A stretch of DNA of 64,000 nt from Bacillota bacterium (GCA_023437715.1 JAEZFK010000035.1:62001-126000); one strand, 5' to 3'; shown: positions 1 to 9,283, counted from the stretch's first letter. Translations and numbers: made by a program. The notes: generated by a model not told the origin, from the sequence alone.

Positions 1-102
1 AACCACGATTAAGTCCGCTTCGCTCATGGAGTCCATCCACCGGTCTACAAACTGGACCTCATTTTTACAGATGGCATATACACAGATCTTATATTTGCTC
101 AT
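1..102 (-). CDS. Glycosyltransferase family 2, N-terminal part only (cut by window edge)
   Basis: The start codon ATG is at 102-100 and the gene runs off the left edge, so only about 34 residues are visible. They begin MSKYKICVYAICKNE and continue with a QFVDRWMDSMSEAD stretch, nearly the same as the N-terminus of the next gene upstream (99-1211). This is the start of a GT-A fold nucleotide-sugar glycosyltransferase, with the usual Y-A-I-x-K-N-E first strand. Its ATG overlaps the TGA of the upstream copy (ATGA at 102-99), so translation is probably coupled. The two genes look like a tandem duplication. The sugar donor and acceptor cannot be told from this fragment. Confidence 0.8.
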   Translation of the reverse strand, partial: MSKYKICVYAICKNEVQFVDRWMDSMSEADLIVV

Positions 103-1211
103 GAGACCGCCTCCCCTTTAGAACTGCTGACCAGCTTTTCTTCAATCAGCTTCCTGTTGTTTTGCAGCCTTAAATTTTCCGGGTCAATTGCCAGGGCTTT
201 TTCCGCGTAATCCATGGCTTTTTCATACATTCCCATGTAATAGGCACTGATAGACCCGTAATCGTAAAGGGCGCTTCCCCAGTTTTCCGCCTCCACCAGA
301 TAGCTTCCTGTGCTTTGGGTGATCCTTAAGCCCTTTTCCGCCATTGCATAGACAAGGGGCCAGTTTTTTTCCTTATAGCCCAGTTTTACAAGCGCCATAT
401 AGGGCTCCCGCACGTCAGGGCATTCTGCCAGAGCCCGGAAAAGCCATGATCCGGCTTCCTTCCTGTTTCCCATTTCGTCATAGCAGCGGGCAATGAAGCG
501 CATGGATGCGCTGCGCTCCTCATTCCATCTGGCCGTGGGCAGGGACAAATGCCTTTTTAAGGTTTCTATTCCATTCTCATATTTTCCGTAATAGACGTAT
601 TCTCTGCCCAGCCAGAACATGGAGCGGTCATCTAAGGGATTCTCCTCCACGGATAACTCCAGAAGAGGCAGGTATTGGCTCCTGGGCTTTGAAAGATCCG
701 GGTAATGATTTAAAACCAGGCCGTTTATCCACACGGTCTCTTCGGGACCGGGACCGCTGTACTGCAGGATCTCATGGACCGGATGAACCCAGCGGTAGCC
801 CTGCTTTTTATGGATCTTTTCCATGGGATACTGCTTTTGGGGTGTTCCGTCCGGATTGCTGCTGAATGTAAATAAGTATCTGGCCCGGGTGTGCTTAGGC
901 TTCCATGCGTCCTCCAGCTTCTTTCTCCAGCCCGGCTCAAAAACCTCATCCAGATCATTGGAAACACAAATATCGGCGTCCTCAGGGACGTAGTCCATGG
1001 CAATATTTCTGGCCACGTCAAAACGCCAGGGGGATATGCGCTCTTCATAGACCACAGCCCCCCTTTGCCTGAGTTTTTCTACTGTGCCGTCGGTGGAGCC
1101 CGTATCCGTCACAATGACTCCATCGGCCTCAGATACGGCATCCATCCAGCGGTCCACAAACTGCTCCTCATTTTTACAGATGGCATATACATATATTTTA
1201 TATCGGTTCAA
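99..1211 (-). CDS. Glycosyltransferase family 2 with C-terminal TPR-like repeats
   Basis: About 370 residues. The N-terminal 100 or so carry GT2 hallmarks: KIYVYAICKNE, then VTDTGSTDGT, then a SNDLDEVF segment that supplies the metal-binding acidic motif. The C-terminal half has helical repeats of TPR character, for example YEKAMDYAEKALAIDPEN near the end. A similar arrangement occurs in clostridial SunS-like or surface-glycan transferases; the acceptor is unknown. I place the start at a TTG (1211-1209), preceded by AAAAGGAG with about 9 nt spacing. The longer ATG-started frame reaching 1301 would run into the GNAT gene and has no ribosome site. The stop overlaps the start of the paralogue downstream. 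It could act on protein, teichoic acid or polysaccharide. Confidence 0.82.
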   Translation of the reverse strand: MNRYKIYVYAICKNEEQFVDRWMDAVSEADGVIVTDTGSTDGTVEKLRQRGAVVYEERISPWRFDVARNIAMDYVPEDADICVSNDLDEVFEPGWRKKLEDAWKPKHTRARYLFTFSSNPDGTPQKQYPMEKIHKKQGYRWVHPVHEILQYSGPGPEETVWINGLVLNHYPDLSKPRSQYLPLLELSVEENPLDDRSMFWLGREYVYYGKYENGIETLKRHLSLPTARWNEERSASMRFIARCYDEMGNRKEAGSWLFRALAECPDVREPYMALVKLGYKEKNWPLVYAMAEKGLRITQSTGSYLVEAENWGSALYDYGSISAYYMGMYEKAMDYAEKALAIDPENLRLQNNRKLIEEKLVSSSKGEAVS

Positions 1212-1263
1212 TTGAAACAGCTCCTTTTGGGAAATGCTTTTGCTTATGTCCAATATATGCGTT

Positions 1264-1833
1264 TTATGGCTGTCCCGTGAAAAAGCCGTATACCTTCTCA
1301 TATATTTCCTCTTTATACGGCTTAAATTCCTCTTCCGTCACAGGTCTTCCATGGCTCATGATCCACAGCCTGACAGGGCTGTCCAGGGGCTTTAGGGGCA
1401 TCTGCAGGTAAAGGAAAGAATTTGGATGAAATCCAAGCCTTTTATAGAATTCTGCTCTTCGTCCGGTCATAGGTTTTTTCTCTGTTACCGGCTCTATTTC
1501 CAGAAACAGGGGAGATTTTGCTTCCCGGATTACCTCCTTCACCAGCTGTTTTCCGTAGCCCTTTCCCCTGCAGCGCTCTGTGGTGGCCAAATGCTCCACA
1601 AAGACACAGCTATCTAAGTTCCAATAGCCCAGAAAGGCCAGAATTTCCCCGTCCTCCTCCATGGCTCGTAAGCGGTAACGGGGATTTTCCAGAACCTTTT
1701 TCTGTCCTTCTCTGGTACGCCGCTCATTTTCGGGAAAGGATTCCTTGTATATGGAATAGATTTCTTCAAAACGGGTCTGGGGGTTTTTTAATAACATTGC
1801 ATCAATCTCCTGTTCTTTTATTTCATTTGTCAT
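1264..1833 (-). CDS. GNAT family N-acetyltransferase
   Basis: 189 residues with the acetyl-CoA binding motif A, RCRGKGYGKQL, at about residue 88-98, preceded by the usual VFVEHLATTE strand. A later FYKRLGF segment is the typical motif B region. The substrate is unknown; such single-domain GNATs modify small amines, peptides or antibiotics. The gene lies just upstream of the glycosyltransferase pair on the same strand, about 50 nt before the TTG start of the next gene, so the three probably form one transcript. An inverted repeat (1837-1881) separates it from the nucleotidase gene upstream. Confidence 0.82.
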   Translation of the reverse strand: MTNEIKEQEIDAMLLKNPQTRFEEIYSIYKESFPENERRTREGQKKVLENPRYRLRAMEEDGEILAFLGYWNLDSCVFVEHLATTERCRGKGYGKQLVKEVIREAKSPLFLEIEPVTEKKPMTGRRAEFYKRLGFHPNSFLYLQMPLKPLDSPVRLWIMSHGRPVTEEEFKPYKEEIYEKVYGFFTGQP

Positions 1834-1836
1834 TAA

Positions 1837-1881
1837 AAGCTGGAAGCTCCGGGATTATCCATCCTGCAGGGCTTCCAGCTT
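1837..1881 (-). terminator. Probable terminator after the nucleotidase gene
   Basis: The 11-bp arms AAGCTGGAAGC (1837-1847) and GCTTCCAGCTT (1871-1881) form a perfect inverted repeat with a 23-nt loop, followed in the minus direction by a short TTTT. It lies between the nucleotidase stop and the GNAT start. The large loop and short U tract make it only moderately convincing. Confidence 0.5.
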
Positions 1882-1942
1882 CATTTTACCTGTTCTATTT
1901 ACCTGATAATCTTACTCACCTGTTGTTTATTTCCCAGCAACT

Positions 1943-3772
1943 TTACTTAACGGTAATTCTGCCCTGTCCGGCAGGATTTCCATAATCAGCTCCCACATTG
2001 CCGCCCAGATTGCTGCGGATATAAGCAGAAAGCAGATCCACATCCGTCATAACATTGTCACGGAGTACGTTGCTTCCCTTAAACATGGTCATGCCGTCAC
2101 CGGCGGATTTTAACATGTAGTTATGGGAGGCTACGGTGTAGGTCTTATTCACATCAAGAGGCGCGCCTCCTACCATGATATCCGATACGCGGTAGGAACC
2201 GGTGACCTTTATAAAATTGCCCTTTTCATCAAGCTGGACGCTTGGTGTTACGGAAGTATTAATGGTATAGGTAAGCCCTGAAACCTGGAGGAAACCGCCG
2301 TTTTCCGCGGGGCAGTTTCTGGAAGCCATCTCCAGAGCGTCCTTGATCTGCTGTCCGGTAGCTTCTACCACGCAGCCCATATTTCCGAAGGGGAATACGG
2401 TAAGGGTATCGTTGTAGGTAATGTTTCCGGCTTTTATGCTGGCCCTGACGCCGCCGCCGTTGGATAAGCCGATATCAGCTCCCAGCACATAGCGGTAGGC
2501 ATCTGCGCAAAGATCCCCTAAATTGGTCTCCGCGCTTCTGACCGCACGGTTTCCGGTTGCCGGATCATTGACGGTCAGCTCTACGTCTGTATGGCCGATC
2601 ACGGTCTTTAAGGATTCATTATACTGGGCCTGGATGTTCTTTATAAATTTGTCCGTATCATAATCAATTGCTTTCCCGTCCGATGTAACAGCGCTCTTTC
2701 CGGGAACTACCAGCTGCTGGCCTACGGTAAGAACATTGGGATCCTTGATCCTGTCCTTATTTGCATCGTAGATTTCTCTCCAGCGGTCATAGGAGCCTAA
2801 TTCTCTCTTTGCGATCCTGCTTAAGGTATCCCCCTTCTTCACCTCATAGGCGCCGGAGCTCTCCCCTGCGGGAACCTGGGAAATCAGTTCATTGGCAATG
2901 GTGCCGTCGGTACGGATGGTCAGCTTTCCGATGTTTTCCAGCTTCGTTCCGGTCTGGGTGAGAAGAACGTCTTTTCCATCCTTGTCCTTTACGTATTTGC
3001 CGTACTGTTCATGGGAATGGCCGTCAATGAACGCATCAATGCCTGTGGTGTTCTTAATGACGCTGTCTGAAGTCCAGCGGTCTGTGGAACCATTTTCCCC
3101 CAAATGGCCTACTACAACTACATAAGTGGCGCCTTCCGCCCTGGCACTGTCTATGGCTGACTGAGTCTGGGCATAAAGCTTCTGTCCGCTTTCATCCTCG
3201 CAGAAGCCATAGATATAGTTTCCGTTTTCATCCTGGAAATAAGCGGGTGTGGATTTTGTAAAGCTCTCCGGCGTGGTCACGCCCACAAATGCAATTTTTG
3301 TATCGCCGTATGTAAAGATCTTATACGGAGCGAATACAGGGGAACCTGTCCTTAAATCCATGAAATTGCTGGAATAGTAACCGCAGCTTAACTTTCCTGC
3401 CAGCTCCAGAAAACGGGGCATTCCATAATCATACTCATGATTGCCCGGTACAGCGAAATCAAAACCCACCTTATTCATGATGTCGATGATGTATCCGCCG
3501 TCTGACAAGGTTCCGATAGGCGCTCCCTGAATGGCATCTCCTGCGTCAATCAGAGTCACATATGGCGTCTGGGCCTGCATCTCCTTCTTATAGAGCGCCA
3601 GACCCGCATACCCGATGTTCTCGTCTATGCCGCAGTGGACATCATTGACGTAAAGAACCACAATATCCTTATCTGCCGCCAGAGAGGTGAAGGACATGCC
3701 TGTGGTAAGGGAAAGGACCATGAGCAGGGCCAGCCACAGAGACAGAAACCTTCTTTTCTTACTTCCTTTCAT
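1943..3772 (-). CDS. Secreted bifunctional 5'-nucleotidase/2',3'-cyclic phosphodiesterase with internal LysM domain
   Basis: 609 residues of the UshA/YfkN/CpdB family, which dephosphorylates extracellular nucleotides for purine salvage. A signal peptide is visible (basic KGSKKRRF start, hydrophobic core, cleavage near SLAAD at about residue 33). The metallophosphatase domain has D-x-H (YVNDVHCG), GDAIQG, GNHEYDYG and GHSHE metal ligands. The 5'-nucleotidase C-terminal domain has NLGDLCADAYR and SNGGGVRA. Between them, at about residues 310-358, is a LysM repeat (YEVKKGDTLSRIAKRELG to VGQQLVVPG) that should tether the enzyme to peptidoglycan; there is no C-terminal anchor. The start is set by AAAGGAGG upstream. 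It appears to be a single-gene unit. Adenosine deaminase and apt lie 8-15 kb away, which fits a salvage route, though linkage is loose. Confidence 0.9.
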   Translation of the reverse strand: MKGSKKRRFLSLWLALLMVLSLTTGMSFTSLAADKDIVVLYVNDVHCGIDENIGYAGLALYKKEMQAQTPYVTLIDAGDAIQGAPIGTLSDGGYIIDIMNKVGFDFAVPGNHEYDYGMPRFLELAGKLSCGYYSSNFMDLRTGSPVFAPYKIFTYGDTKIAFVGVTTPESFTKSTPAYFQDENGNYIYGFCEDESGQKLYAQTQSAIDSARAEGATYVVVVGHLGENGSTDRWTSDSVIKNTTGIDAFIDGHSHEQYGKYVKDKDGKDVLLTQTGTKLENIGKLTIRTDGTIANELISQVPAGESSGAYEVKKGDTLSRIAKRELGSYDRWREIYDANKDRIKDPNVLTVGQQLVVPGKSAVTSDGKAIDYDTDKFIKNIQAQYNESLKTVIGHTDVELTVNDPATGNRAVRSAETNLGDLCADAYRYVLGADIGLSNGGGVRASIKAGNITYNDTLTVFPFGNMGCVVEATGQQIKDALEMASRNCPAENGGFLQVSGLTYTINTSVTPSVQLDEKGNFIKVTGSYRVSDIMVGGAPLDVNKTYTVASHNYMLKSAGDGMTMFKGSNVLRDNVMTDVDLLSAYIRSNLGGNVGADYGNPAGQGRITVK

Positions 3773-3901
3773 TGTTTGAAACCTCCTTTTGCATACTGCA
3801 TTTTTCTCTATTATAACAGATTATTGTAAAGATGGTATATTATATTTTTAAAACTTGTAAGTTTTCTGAATCCTTTTTCGAGTTTTTTCGACAAAATAAA
3901 T

Positions 3902-3948
3902 ATAGAAGACGCCCTCACCAGCTTTCCGCTGATAAACGCGCCTTCTAT
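3902..3948 (-). terminator. Rho-independent terminator of the aspS operon
   Basis: Arms 3902-3912 and 3938-3948 pair over 11 bp with one G-U, with a small inner CAGC/GCTG stem. In the minus direction the hairpin is followed by ATTTATTTTG. It sits about 80 nt past the aspS stop. Confidence 0.75.
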
Positions 3949-4027
3949 TATTCCATCCCACCTGCCTGACACCTAATCAAAATTGGGCATCGGCCGGAGG
4001 GAATATCTTTTTATAAGCTATAATTGC

Positions 4028-5815
4028 TTAATCTTCTTCACTGACTTCAATTCCAAGCTCCTTTAACTGCTTGGGATCTACAGGAGCCGGAGCCTCTGAC
4101 ATGAGGCAGGAAGCATCCTTCACCTTGGGGAATGCGATCACATCCCTTATGCTGTCTGCGCCTACCATGAGCATGATCACACGGTCCAGGCCGTAAGCGA
4201 GCCCTGCGTGAGGGGGAACTCCGAACCGGAAAGCATCTAACAGGAAGCCGAACTGCTCCTGAGCCTGTTCCTTGGTAAAGCCCAGCACCTCAAACATTTT
4301 AGACTGAATATCGCTCTGATGGATACGGACAGAGCCGCCGCCGATCTCAGTACCGTTTAACACGATATCGTAGGCCTTGGCCCGGACTGCTCCCGGATCG
4401 CTGTCGATTAAAGCCCAGTCCTCATCCATGGGCATGGTAAACGGATGGTGCATGGCGGTAAATCGGCCCTGCTCCTCGGAGTATTCAAGCAGCGGAAATT
4501 CCGTCACCCATAAGAACCTGAAATCATCCTTTTTAAGCAGGTCAAGCTGTCTTGCCAGCTCCAGCCTTAAATTTCCTAAAACATCGAATACCACCTTGTC
4601 CTTATCCGCCGCAAACAAAAGAAGATCTCCCGGCTTTCCGTCCATGGCATCAGCCAGGGTGTGAAGCTCATCCTCTGTCATGAACTTTGAAAAGGAACAC
4701 TTATAGGTACCGTCCTCATTGACTGCCAGATAGGCCAGTCCCTTGGCTCCGAAGCCCTTTGCATATTCCACAAGAGCGTCGATTTTCTTTCTTGGCATAG
4801 CTCCCTGTCCCTTGGCGTTGATACCCCGGACAGAACCGCCGTTTTCCAGGGCTCCCTTGAATACGGCAAATTCCGTATCCTTTACCACGTCGGAAACATT
4901 TTTAAGCTCCATTCCGAAACGCAGGTCCGGCTTATCGGAACCAAAGCGGTCCATGGCCTCTCTCCAGGTCATTCTTGGAATAGGAAGCTCTATATCAAAA
5001 TTGCAGATTTCCTTAAATAATCTCTTTAACAGCCTTTCGTTTACATCTAAAACATCATCCACATCCACGAAAGACAGCTCCATATCGATCTGTGTGAATT
5101 CCGGCTGACGGTCCGCCCGCAAGTCCTCGTCCCTGTAGCATCTGGCCAGCTGGAAGTAACGGTCATAGCCGGAGCACATGAGAAGCTGCTTAAAAAGCTG
5201 GGGAGACTGGGGAAGTGCGTAGAAAGAGCCTGGATGAACACGGCTTGGCACCAGGTAATCCCTTGCGCCTTCCGGGGTGCTCTTAATCAAGGTAGGGGTT
5301 TCAATCTCCAAAAATCCCTCTTCCGCCAGAAATGCCCTGGTTAAGGTGGCAACCTGGCTTCTCACCATAATGTTTTTCTGGATATCCGGTCTTCTCAAAT
5401 CCAGGTAACGGTATTTCAACCGCAGCTCTTCCTTTGTCTTTGAGTTTTCCTCAATGGGGAAAGGAGGAGTCTCTGACTCGGAAAGGATTCTTAAGGATTT
5501 GGCCCTGACCTCAATGGCGCCTGTAGCCAGGTTCTCATTGACTCCGCCAGCACGGCCCTCAACCGCTCCTGTAACAGCGATGACAAATTCGCTTCTCAGC
5601 TTTTCTGCCTTTGCAAAGCTCTCTGCCCCGCAGTCGCTCTCCTCAAAAATAATCTGCAAAAGTCCGGAACGGTCCCTTAAATCCACAAAAATGATTCCGC
5701 CCTTGTTTCTGCTCTTCTGGACCCAGCCCATGACGGTGACTTCCCCGCCTATATTGGCTGTTGTTACTTCTGTACATCTATGGGTTCTTTTTAAACCCAG
5801 CATTGACTCTGCCAT
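4028..5815 (-). CDS. aspS: Aspartyl-tRNA synthetase
   Basis: 595 residues, the length of the bacterial-type class IIb enzyme, which charges tRNA-Asp. An N-terminal OB-fold (about 1-110; VMGWVQKSRNKGG, FVDLRDRSG) binds the anticodon. Motif 2 is clear in YRDEDLRADRQPEFTQID. The bacterial GAD insertion domain fills the middle, and motif 3 is AGLAYGLDRVIMLMVG near residue 555. It starts at ATG after AGGAGG (AAATCAGGAGGAAATT) and follows hisS by 17 nt, so the two are co-transcribed. No T-box was seen in front of the pair. The standard D-type and the non-discriminating Asp/Asn type cannot be separated by eye. Confidence 0.97.
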   Translation of the reverse strand: MAESMLGLKRTHRCTEVTTANIGGEVTVMGWVQKSRNKGGIIFVDLRDRSGLLQIIFEESDCGAESFAKAEKLRSEFVIAVTGAVEGRAGGVNENLATGAIEVRAKSLRILSESETPPFPIEENSKTKEELRLKYRYLDLRRPDIQKNIMVRSQVATLTRAFLAEEGFLEIETPTLIKSTPEGARDYLVPSRVHPGSFYALPQSPQLFKQLLMCSGYDRYFQLARCYRDEDLRADRQPEFTQIDMELSFVDVDDVLDVNERLLKRLFKEICNFDIELPIPRMTWREAMDRFGSDKPDLRFGMELKNVSDVVKDTEFAVFKGALENGGSVRGINAKGQGAMPRKKIDALVEYAKGFGAKGLAYLAVNEDGTYKCSFSKFMTEDELHTLADAMDGKPGDLLLFAADKDKVVFDVLGNLRLELARQLDLLKKDDFRFLWVTEFPLLEYSEEQGRFTAMHHPFTMPMDEDWALIDSDPGAVRAKAYDIVLNGTEIGGGSVRIHQSDIQSKMFEVLGFTKEQAQEQFGFLLDAFRFGVPPHAGLAYGLDRVIMLMVGADSIRDVIAFPKVKDASCLMSEAPAPVDPKQLKELGIEVSEED

Positions 5816-5832
5816 AATTTCCTCCTGATTTC

Positions 5833-7092
5833 TTACTTAAGCGCTTCTTTATAAAATTCCTTAAACTGGGTATAGCCTTCCTTTTGAAGGCTTTCCTTCT
5901 GGAACTTTTTATTCTTATTCATCTGGGAAACAAGAACCGTAGCTCCCTTGGCCCTGGCTTCCATGGCCTCTTTCATGGCTCCGTTCATCACCCCGTCGCT
6001 GACGCCCTTTTCAATGAGAAATGCCGTCTTTTCTTCTTTTCCAGGGACGGTAAAGCCTTCGTCCATCAAAATAGTGATGATCCGCTCAAAGCCGATGGAA
6101 AAGCCGCAGGCCGGCGTATCCATGCCGGTGAATTTGCCGATCATCTTATCGTAACGGCCGCCTCCGCCTACGGAACCTGGGAAGCCCTCCACCTGGATCT
6201 CGAAGATGGTTCCTGTATAATAGGACATGCCCCGCACCAGGGTCGGATCAAATACGATGTGGAACTGTCCGGTGGAAATCTCGTTTACACTGTCAATGAC
6301 AGCCGCCAGATTTTCGATCTGTTCTAAGTCCATCACATCCTTTAAGGTGTCCTTTAAGCTTCTGACACCGGAAGCATCCGGGGTCACCGTTTCAAACAGG
6401 CCTAAGTATTTTTCAATATTACTCTTTTCATAGCCCGCTTCCTCCAGCTCCTTTGCCACTCCGTCTGCACCGATCTTGTCCATCTTGTCTAAAATGATGA
6501 ACACCTGGTCATAGGCCTCCTCCGGGAAGCCGCAGGCCGCCGCCATCCCCTTTAAAATATTCCGGTCATTGATTCTTACGGAATATCCCTGAAAGCCAAT
6601 TTTGGAAAGCAGGGTGGTGGTTGCCAGGATGAGCTCAATTTCCGCAAGCCTGCTGGGATCTCCCAGGATGTCGATGTCGCACTGCACGAACTGGCGGAAA
6701 CGGCCTTTCTGAGGACGGTCGGCCCTCCAAACGCTGCCCATCTGAAGAGACTTAAAGGGAGACGGAAGAGACGCCGCATTATTGGAATAATATCTGGATA
6801 AGGGAACGGTTAAATCATACCGGAGACCGCTGTCCACCAGATCATTTTCCGCCTGGGCCGCTTCTAAATCCAGCTTTTCTCCACGCTTCATGATTTTAAA
6901 AATAAGCTTTTCATTGTCTCCGCCCTGCTTGCTGGTCAGATTTTCAATATGTTCCACACAGGGGGTCTCAATGGAATGAAAGCCGAAGCCTTCGTAAGTC
7001 TCGCGTATCTGGTTCATTACATATTCGCGCACCTGCATTTCAGCAGGAAGAATATCCTTCATGCCGGTAACCGGTTTCTTTTTTAATGCCAT
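5833..7092 (-). CDS. hisS: Histidyl-tRNA synthetase
   Basis: 419 residues of class II HisRS, charging tRNA-His. Motif 1 region PVTGMKDILP at the start, motif 2 FRQFVQCDIDILG near residue 120, the histidine-specific RGMSYYTGTIFEI near 265, and motif 3 ACGFSIGFERI near 315 are all seen. I start at ATG 7092 (MALKKKPVTG), because HisRS proteins begin there and CGGAGTG precedes it; the frame is open back to 7158 but that extension is not conserved in character. It lies between hemZ and aspS on the same strand with short gaps, forming an operon. Confidence 0.97.
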   Translation of the reverse strand: MALKKKPVTGMKDILPAEMQVREYVMNQIRETYEGFGFHSIETPCVEHIENLTSKQGGDNEKLIFKIMKRGEKLDLEAAQAENDLVDSGLRYDLTVPLSRYYSNNAASLPSPFKSLQMGSVWRADRPQKGRFRQFVQCDIDILGDPSRLAEIELILATTTLLSKIGFQGYSVRINDRNILKGMAAACGFPEEAYDQVFIILDKMDKIGADGVAKELEEAGYEKSNIEKYLGLFETVTPDASGVRSLKDTLKDVMDLEQIENLAAVIDSVNEISTGQFHIVFDPTLVRGMSYYTGTIFEIQVEGFPGSVGGGGRYDKMIGKFTGMDTPACGFSIGFERIITILMDEGFTVPGKEEKTAFLIEKGVSDGVMNGAMKEAMEARAKGATVLVSQMNKNKKFQKESLQKEGYTQFKEFYKEALK

Positions 7093-7173
7093 TTTGTTCA
7101 CTCCGTTCGTTATACTTGTCATAAGTCCAGCCATGCAGAAATAGCTGGAAATAAACACTGCTTCTATTGTAAA

Positions 7174-8628
7174 TTACATTTCCAATTTTGCAAGCATTTT
7201 TTCCTTTCTTTCCAGCATTTCATCAATTCTGGAGATATACTGCTCCACATCCTTGACATTTTCCACCCGTTCCAGCCGGTTTTCCGACGGAAATACCACC
7301 TTCGTAGTGGTTCCCGCCCCGCAGGCAACGATGGTCTGCTTTTCCTCCATAATCAGGATATTATAGATGCAGGCTTTCCCCGGCAGCGAATAACCCACGT
7401 TTTCAAAATTCCCCGCCATATTCTTCTGCCGGTAAAGATAATAGGGCTCCTGCCCCATAGCCCGGGCGCAGGCGGCAGTTAAATCAATCATTTCCTGGGT
7501 GTTGGTAATCTTTAAGTTTTCATACCTTTCCTTAAACATGTTTAACCGGGCCGCCCTCTTGATTGCAAGAGAATGAACGGTAATTCCGTCCGGCCCCAAG
7601 GCCCTTATCTCCTTCATGGTATTTGCCACATCTTCCATGTCCTCTTCCGGCAGGCCGATGATTAAATCCATGTTGATATTATCAAAGCCCATTGTCCTTG
7701 CCAGGGCAAATTTATCCTTTACCATATCCACCGTATGGCGGCGTCCGATCAAATCCAGGGTTTCCTGCTTCATAGTCTGCGGATTAATGGAAATACGGCT
7801 TACGCCGAAATGCTTTAAGACCTCAAGCTTTTCCTCTGTAATGCTGTCCGGCCGTCCGGCCTCCACCGTAAACTCCTTGACCTCAGAAAAATCAAAGGTC
7901 TGCTTAAGCCTTTCCAGCAGCCGTTCCAAATGCCCGGCAGATAAAGAGGTCGGGGTTCCTCCCCCGATGTATACAGTATCCAGGGTTCTTCCCGCCATCT
8001 TCTCAGCAACGTAATCCATTTCCTTGAAAAGGGCCGTTAAATACTGATCCATCCGCTTTTCCCACTGCCCGATGGGAAAGGAAGTAAAGGAACAGTACAG
8101 ACAGGTAGTCGGGCAGAAAGGAATTCCCACATACAGACTGTAGCCATGCTCATAATCAATAGAAGAAAGCAGCTCCATTTCCCGTCTGGCGATCTCCAGG
8201 CTCAATTCCACCTTTCCGTCGCTGGTCAGATAGGTGTCCTTCATATACTTCCGGACCGCTTCATCCCCATCCCCTGCCATCAGCCTGGTCATGGCAATCT
8301 TGGTAGGCCTGATCCCTGTCAGCGTCCCCCAGGGAAGCTCTGCGCCGGTCAGCTCCTTAAGAAAGCCGTAAAGCATCCGCTTGATCCGGTTCTTTGTCTC
8401 AAAGCGGCAGTCAAAATCCGCCTCTGTTACAGAAGACCCTGCAGTCCCATTTTCCAGGTCATTGACCGTCAGCTCAAAGGTATTTTCTCCCGTCTTTCCA
8501 TAAACCAGAAGCCGGTACTCCTCTCCCTGACTTTCCTCATGGGTAAAGGTTTCGCCCGGATAAAACGCCATCAAAAGCTCCCGGATATCCTGTTCAAAGG
8601 ACTGGTCGTCCAAAATTATTCCTATCAT
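7174..8628 (-). CDS. hemZ: HemZ-type radical SAM enzyme (oxygen-independent coproporphyrinogen oxidase-like)
   Basis: 484 residues. The radical SAM cluster motif C-x3-C-x2-C is in GIPFCPTTCLYCSF at about residue 170, followed by the YIGGGTPT glycine-rich motif. An N-terminal extension of about 160 residues ahead of the radical SAM core is the HemZ hallmark separating it from HemN/HemW. Family members are assigned to conversion of coproporphyrinogen III to protoporphyrinogen IX, but many clostridia carry hemZ without a full haem pathway, so the role here is uncertain. The gene sits between the MBL hydrolase (10 nt) and hisS, an order common in Lachnospiraceae. Confidence 0.88.
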   Translation of the reverse strand: MIGIILDDQSFEQDIRELLMAFYPGETFTHEESQGEEYRLLVYGKTGENTFELTVNDLENGTAGSSVTEADFDCRFETKNRIKRMLYGFLKELTGAELPWGTLTGIRPTKIAMTRLMAGDGDEAVRKYMKDTYLTSDGKVELSLEIARREMELLSSIDYEHGYSLYVGIPFCPTTCLYCSFTSFPIGQWEKRMDQYLTALFKEMDYVAEKMAGRTLDTVYIGGGTPTSLSAGHLERLLERLKQTFDFSEVKEFTVEAGRPDSITEEKLEVLKHFGVSRISINPQTMKQETLDLIGRRHTVDMVKDKFALARTMGFDNINMDLIIGLPEEDMEDVANTMKEIRALGPDGITVHSLAIKRAARLNMFKERYENLKITNTQEMIDLTAACARAMGQEPYYLYRQKNMAGNFENVGYSLPGKACIYNILIMEEKQTIVACGAGTTTKVVFPSENRLERVENVKDVEQYISRIDEMLERKEKMLAKLEM

Positions 8629-8638
8629 CGTCTCTTTC

Positions 8639-9283
8639 CTATCCTCTGTAAAATGCTACGGGATTTTTCGTTTTCTCGTGGCCGATGGCCGTCATTTCCC
8701 CGTGTCCCGGATATACAAGGGTATCCTCAGGCAGGGGAAATAATCTTTCTTTTATGGATTTCACAATCATGGACTGGCTTCCCGTTGGAAAATCCGTTCT
8801 TCCCAGGGACTCTAAAAAGAGGGTGTCTCCGCTTAAGAGAGCCTCTTCCTCCTCAATCAGGTAGCAGACAGAACCGGAGGTATGCCCGGGGGTGTAGATC
8901 ACCTGAAAGGAAATTCCTGCGAAAGAAAGCACATCTCCATCCTTCACATATTCGTCCACAGCCACCTTGCAGGGCCGCCCATAGCCGGCGGACAGATTGA
9001 GGGAGGGATCTTCCAAAAGCTCTTTTTCCTTCTCTCCAGCCACAATCTTCACCTGGGGAAATGCCCTTTTTATGTCTTCCACTCCCAGAATGTGGTCAAA
9101 GTGTCCGTGGGTCAGCAAAATCACCTCAGGGGTCATGGAAAGCTCCCGGCACTTATTTAAAATAAACATTCCATTATCTCCCGGATCTACAATTACCATT
9201 TTCTTCTGGCCCTTCCGGTAGATCACGTAACAATTGGTTTCCAGTTCTCCCACCGGATATGTTTTTATTCTCAAGTCGCTCAT
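8639..9283 (-). CDS. Metallo-beta-lactamase fold hydrolase (glyoxalase II-like)
   Basis: 214 residues with the HxHxDH zinc motif in LLTHGHFDHILG near residue 60, a second histidine in YTPGHTSGS and the metal-bridging aspartate in LLSGDTLF, and a final YPGHGEMT. This is the YcbL/hydroxyacylglutathione hydrolase-like group, usually thioesterases or broad hydrolases. It lies 10 nt before hemZ and 90 nt after relA on the same strand, so it is part of the relA-hemZ-hisS-aspS cluster. The substrate is not evident. Confidence 0.88.
   Translation of the reverse strand: MSDLRIKTYPVGELETNCYVIYRKGQKKMVIVDPGDNGMFILNKCRELSMTPEVILLTHGHFDHILGVEDIKRAFPQVKIVAGEKEKELLEDPSLNLSAGYGRPCKVAVDEYVKDGDVLSFAGISFQVIYTPGHTSGSVCYLIEEEEALLSGDTLFLESLGRTDFPTGSQSMIVKSIKERLFPLPEDTLVYPGHGEMTAIGHEKTKNPVAFYRG

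Noticed and set aside
8146..9000. 284-codon plus-strand frame across hemZ and the MBL hydrolase
   Set aside because: It is antisense to two well-supported genes and crosses their boundary; composition is that of a shadow frame.
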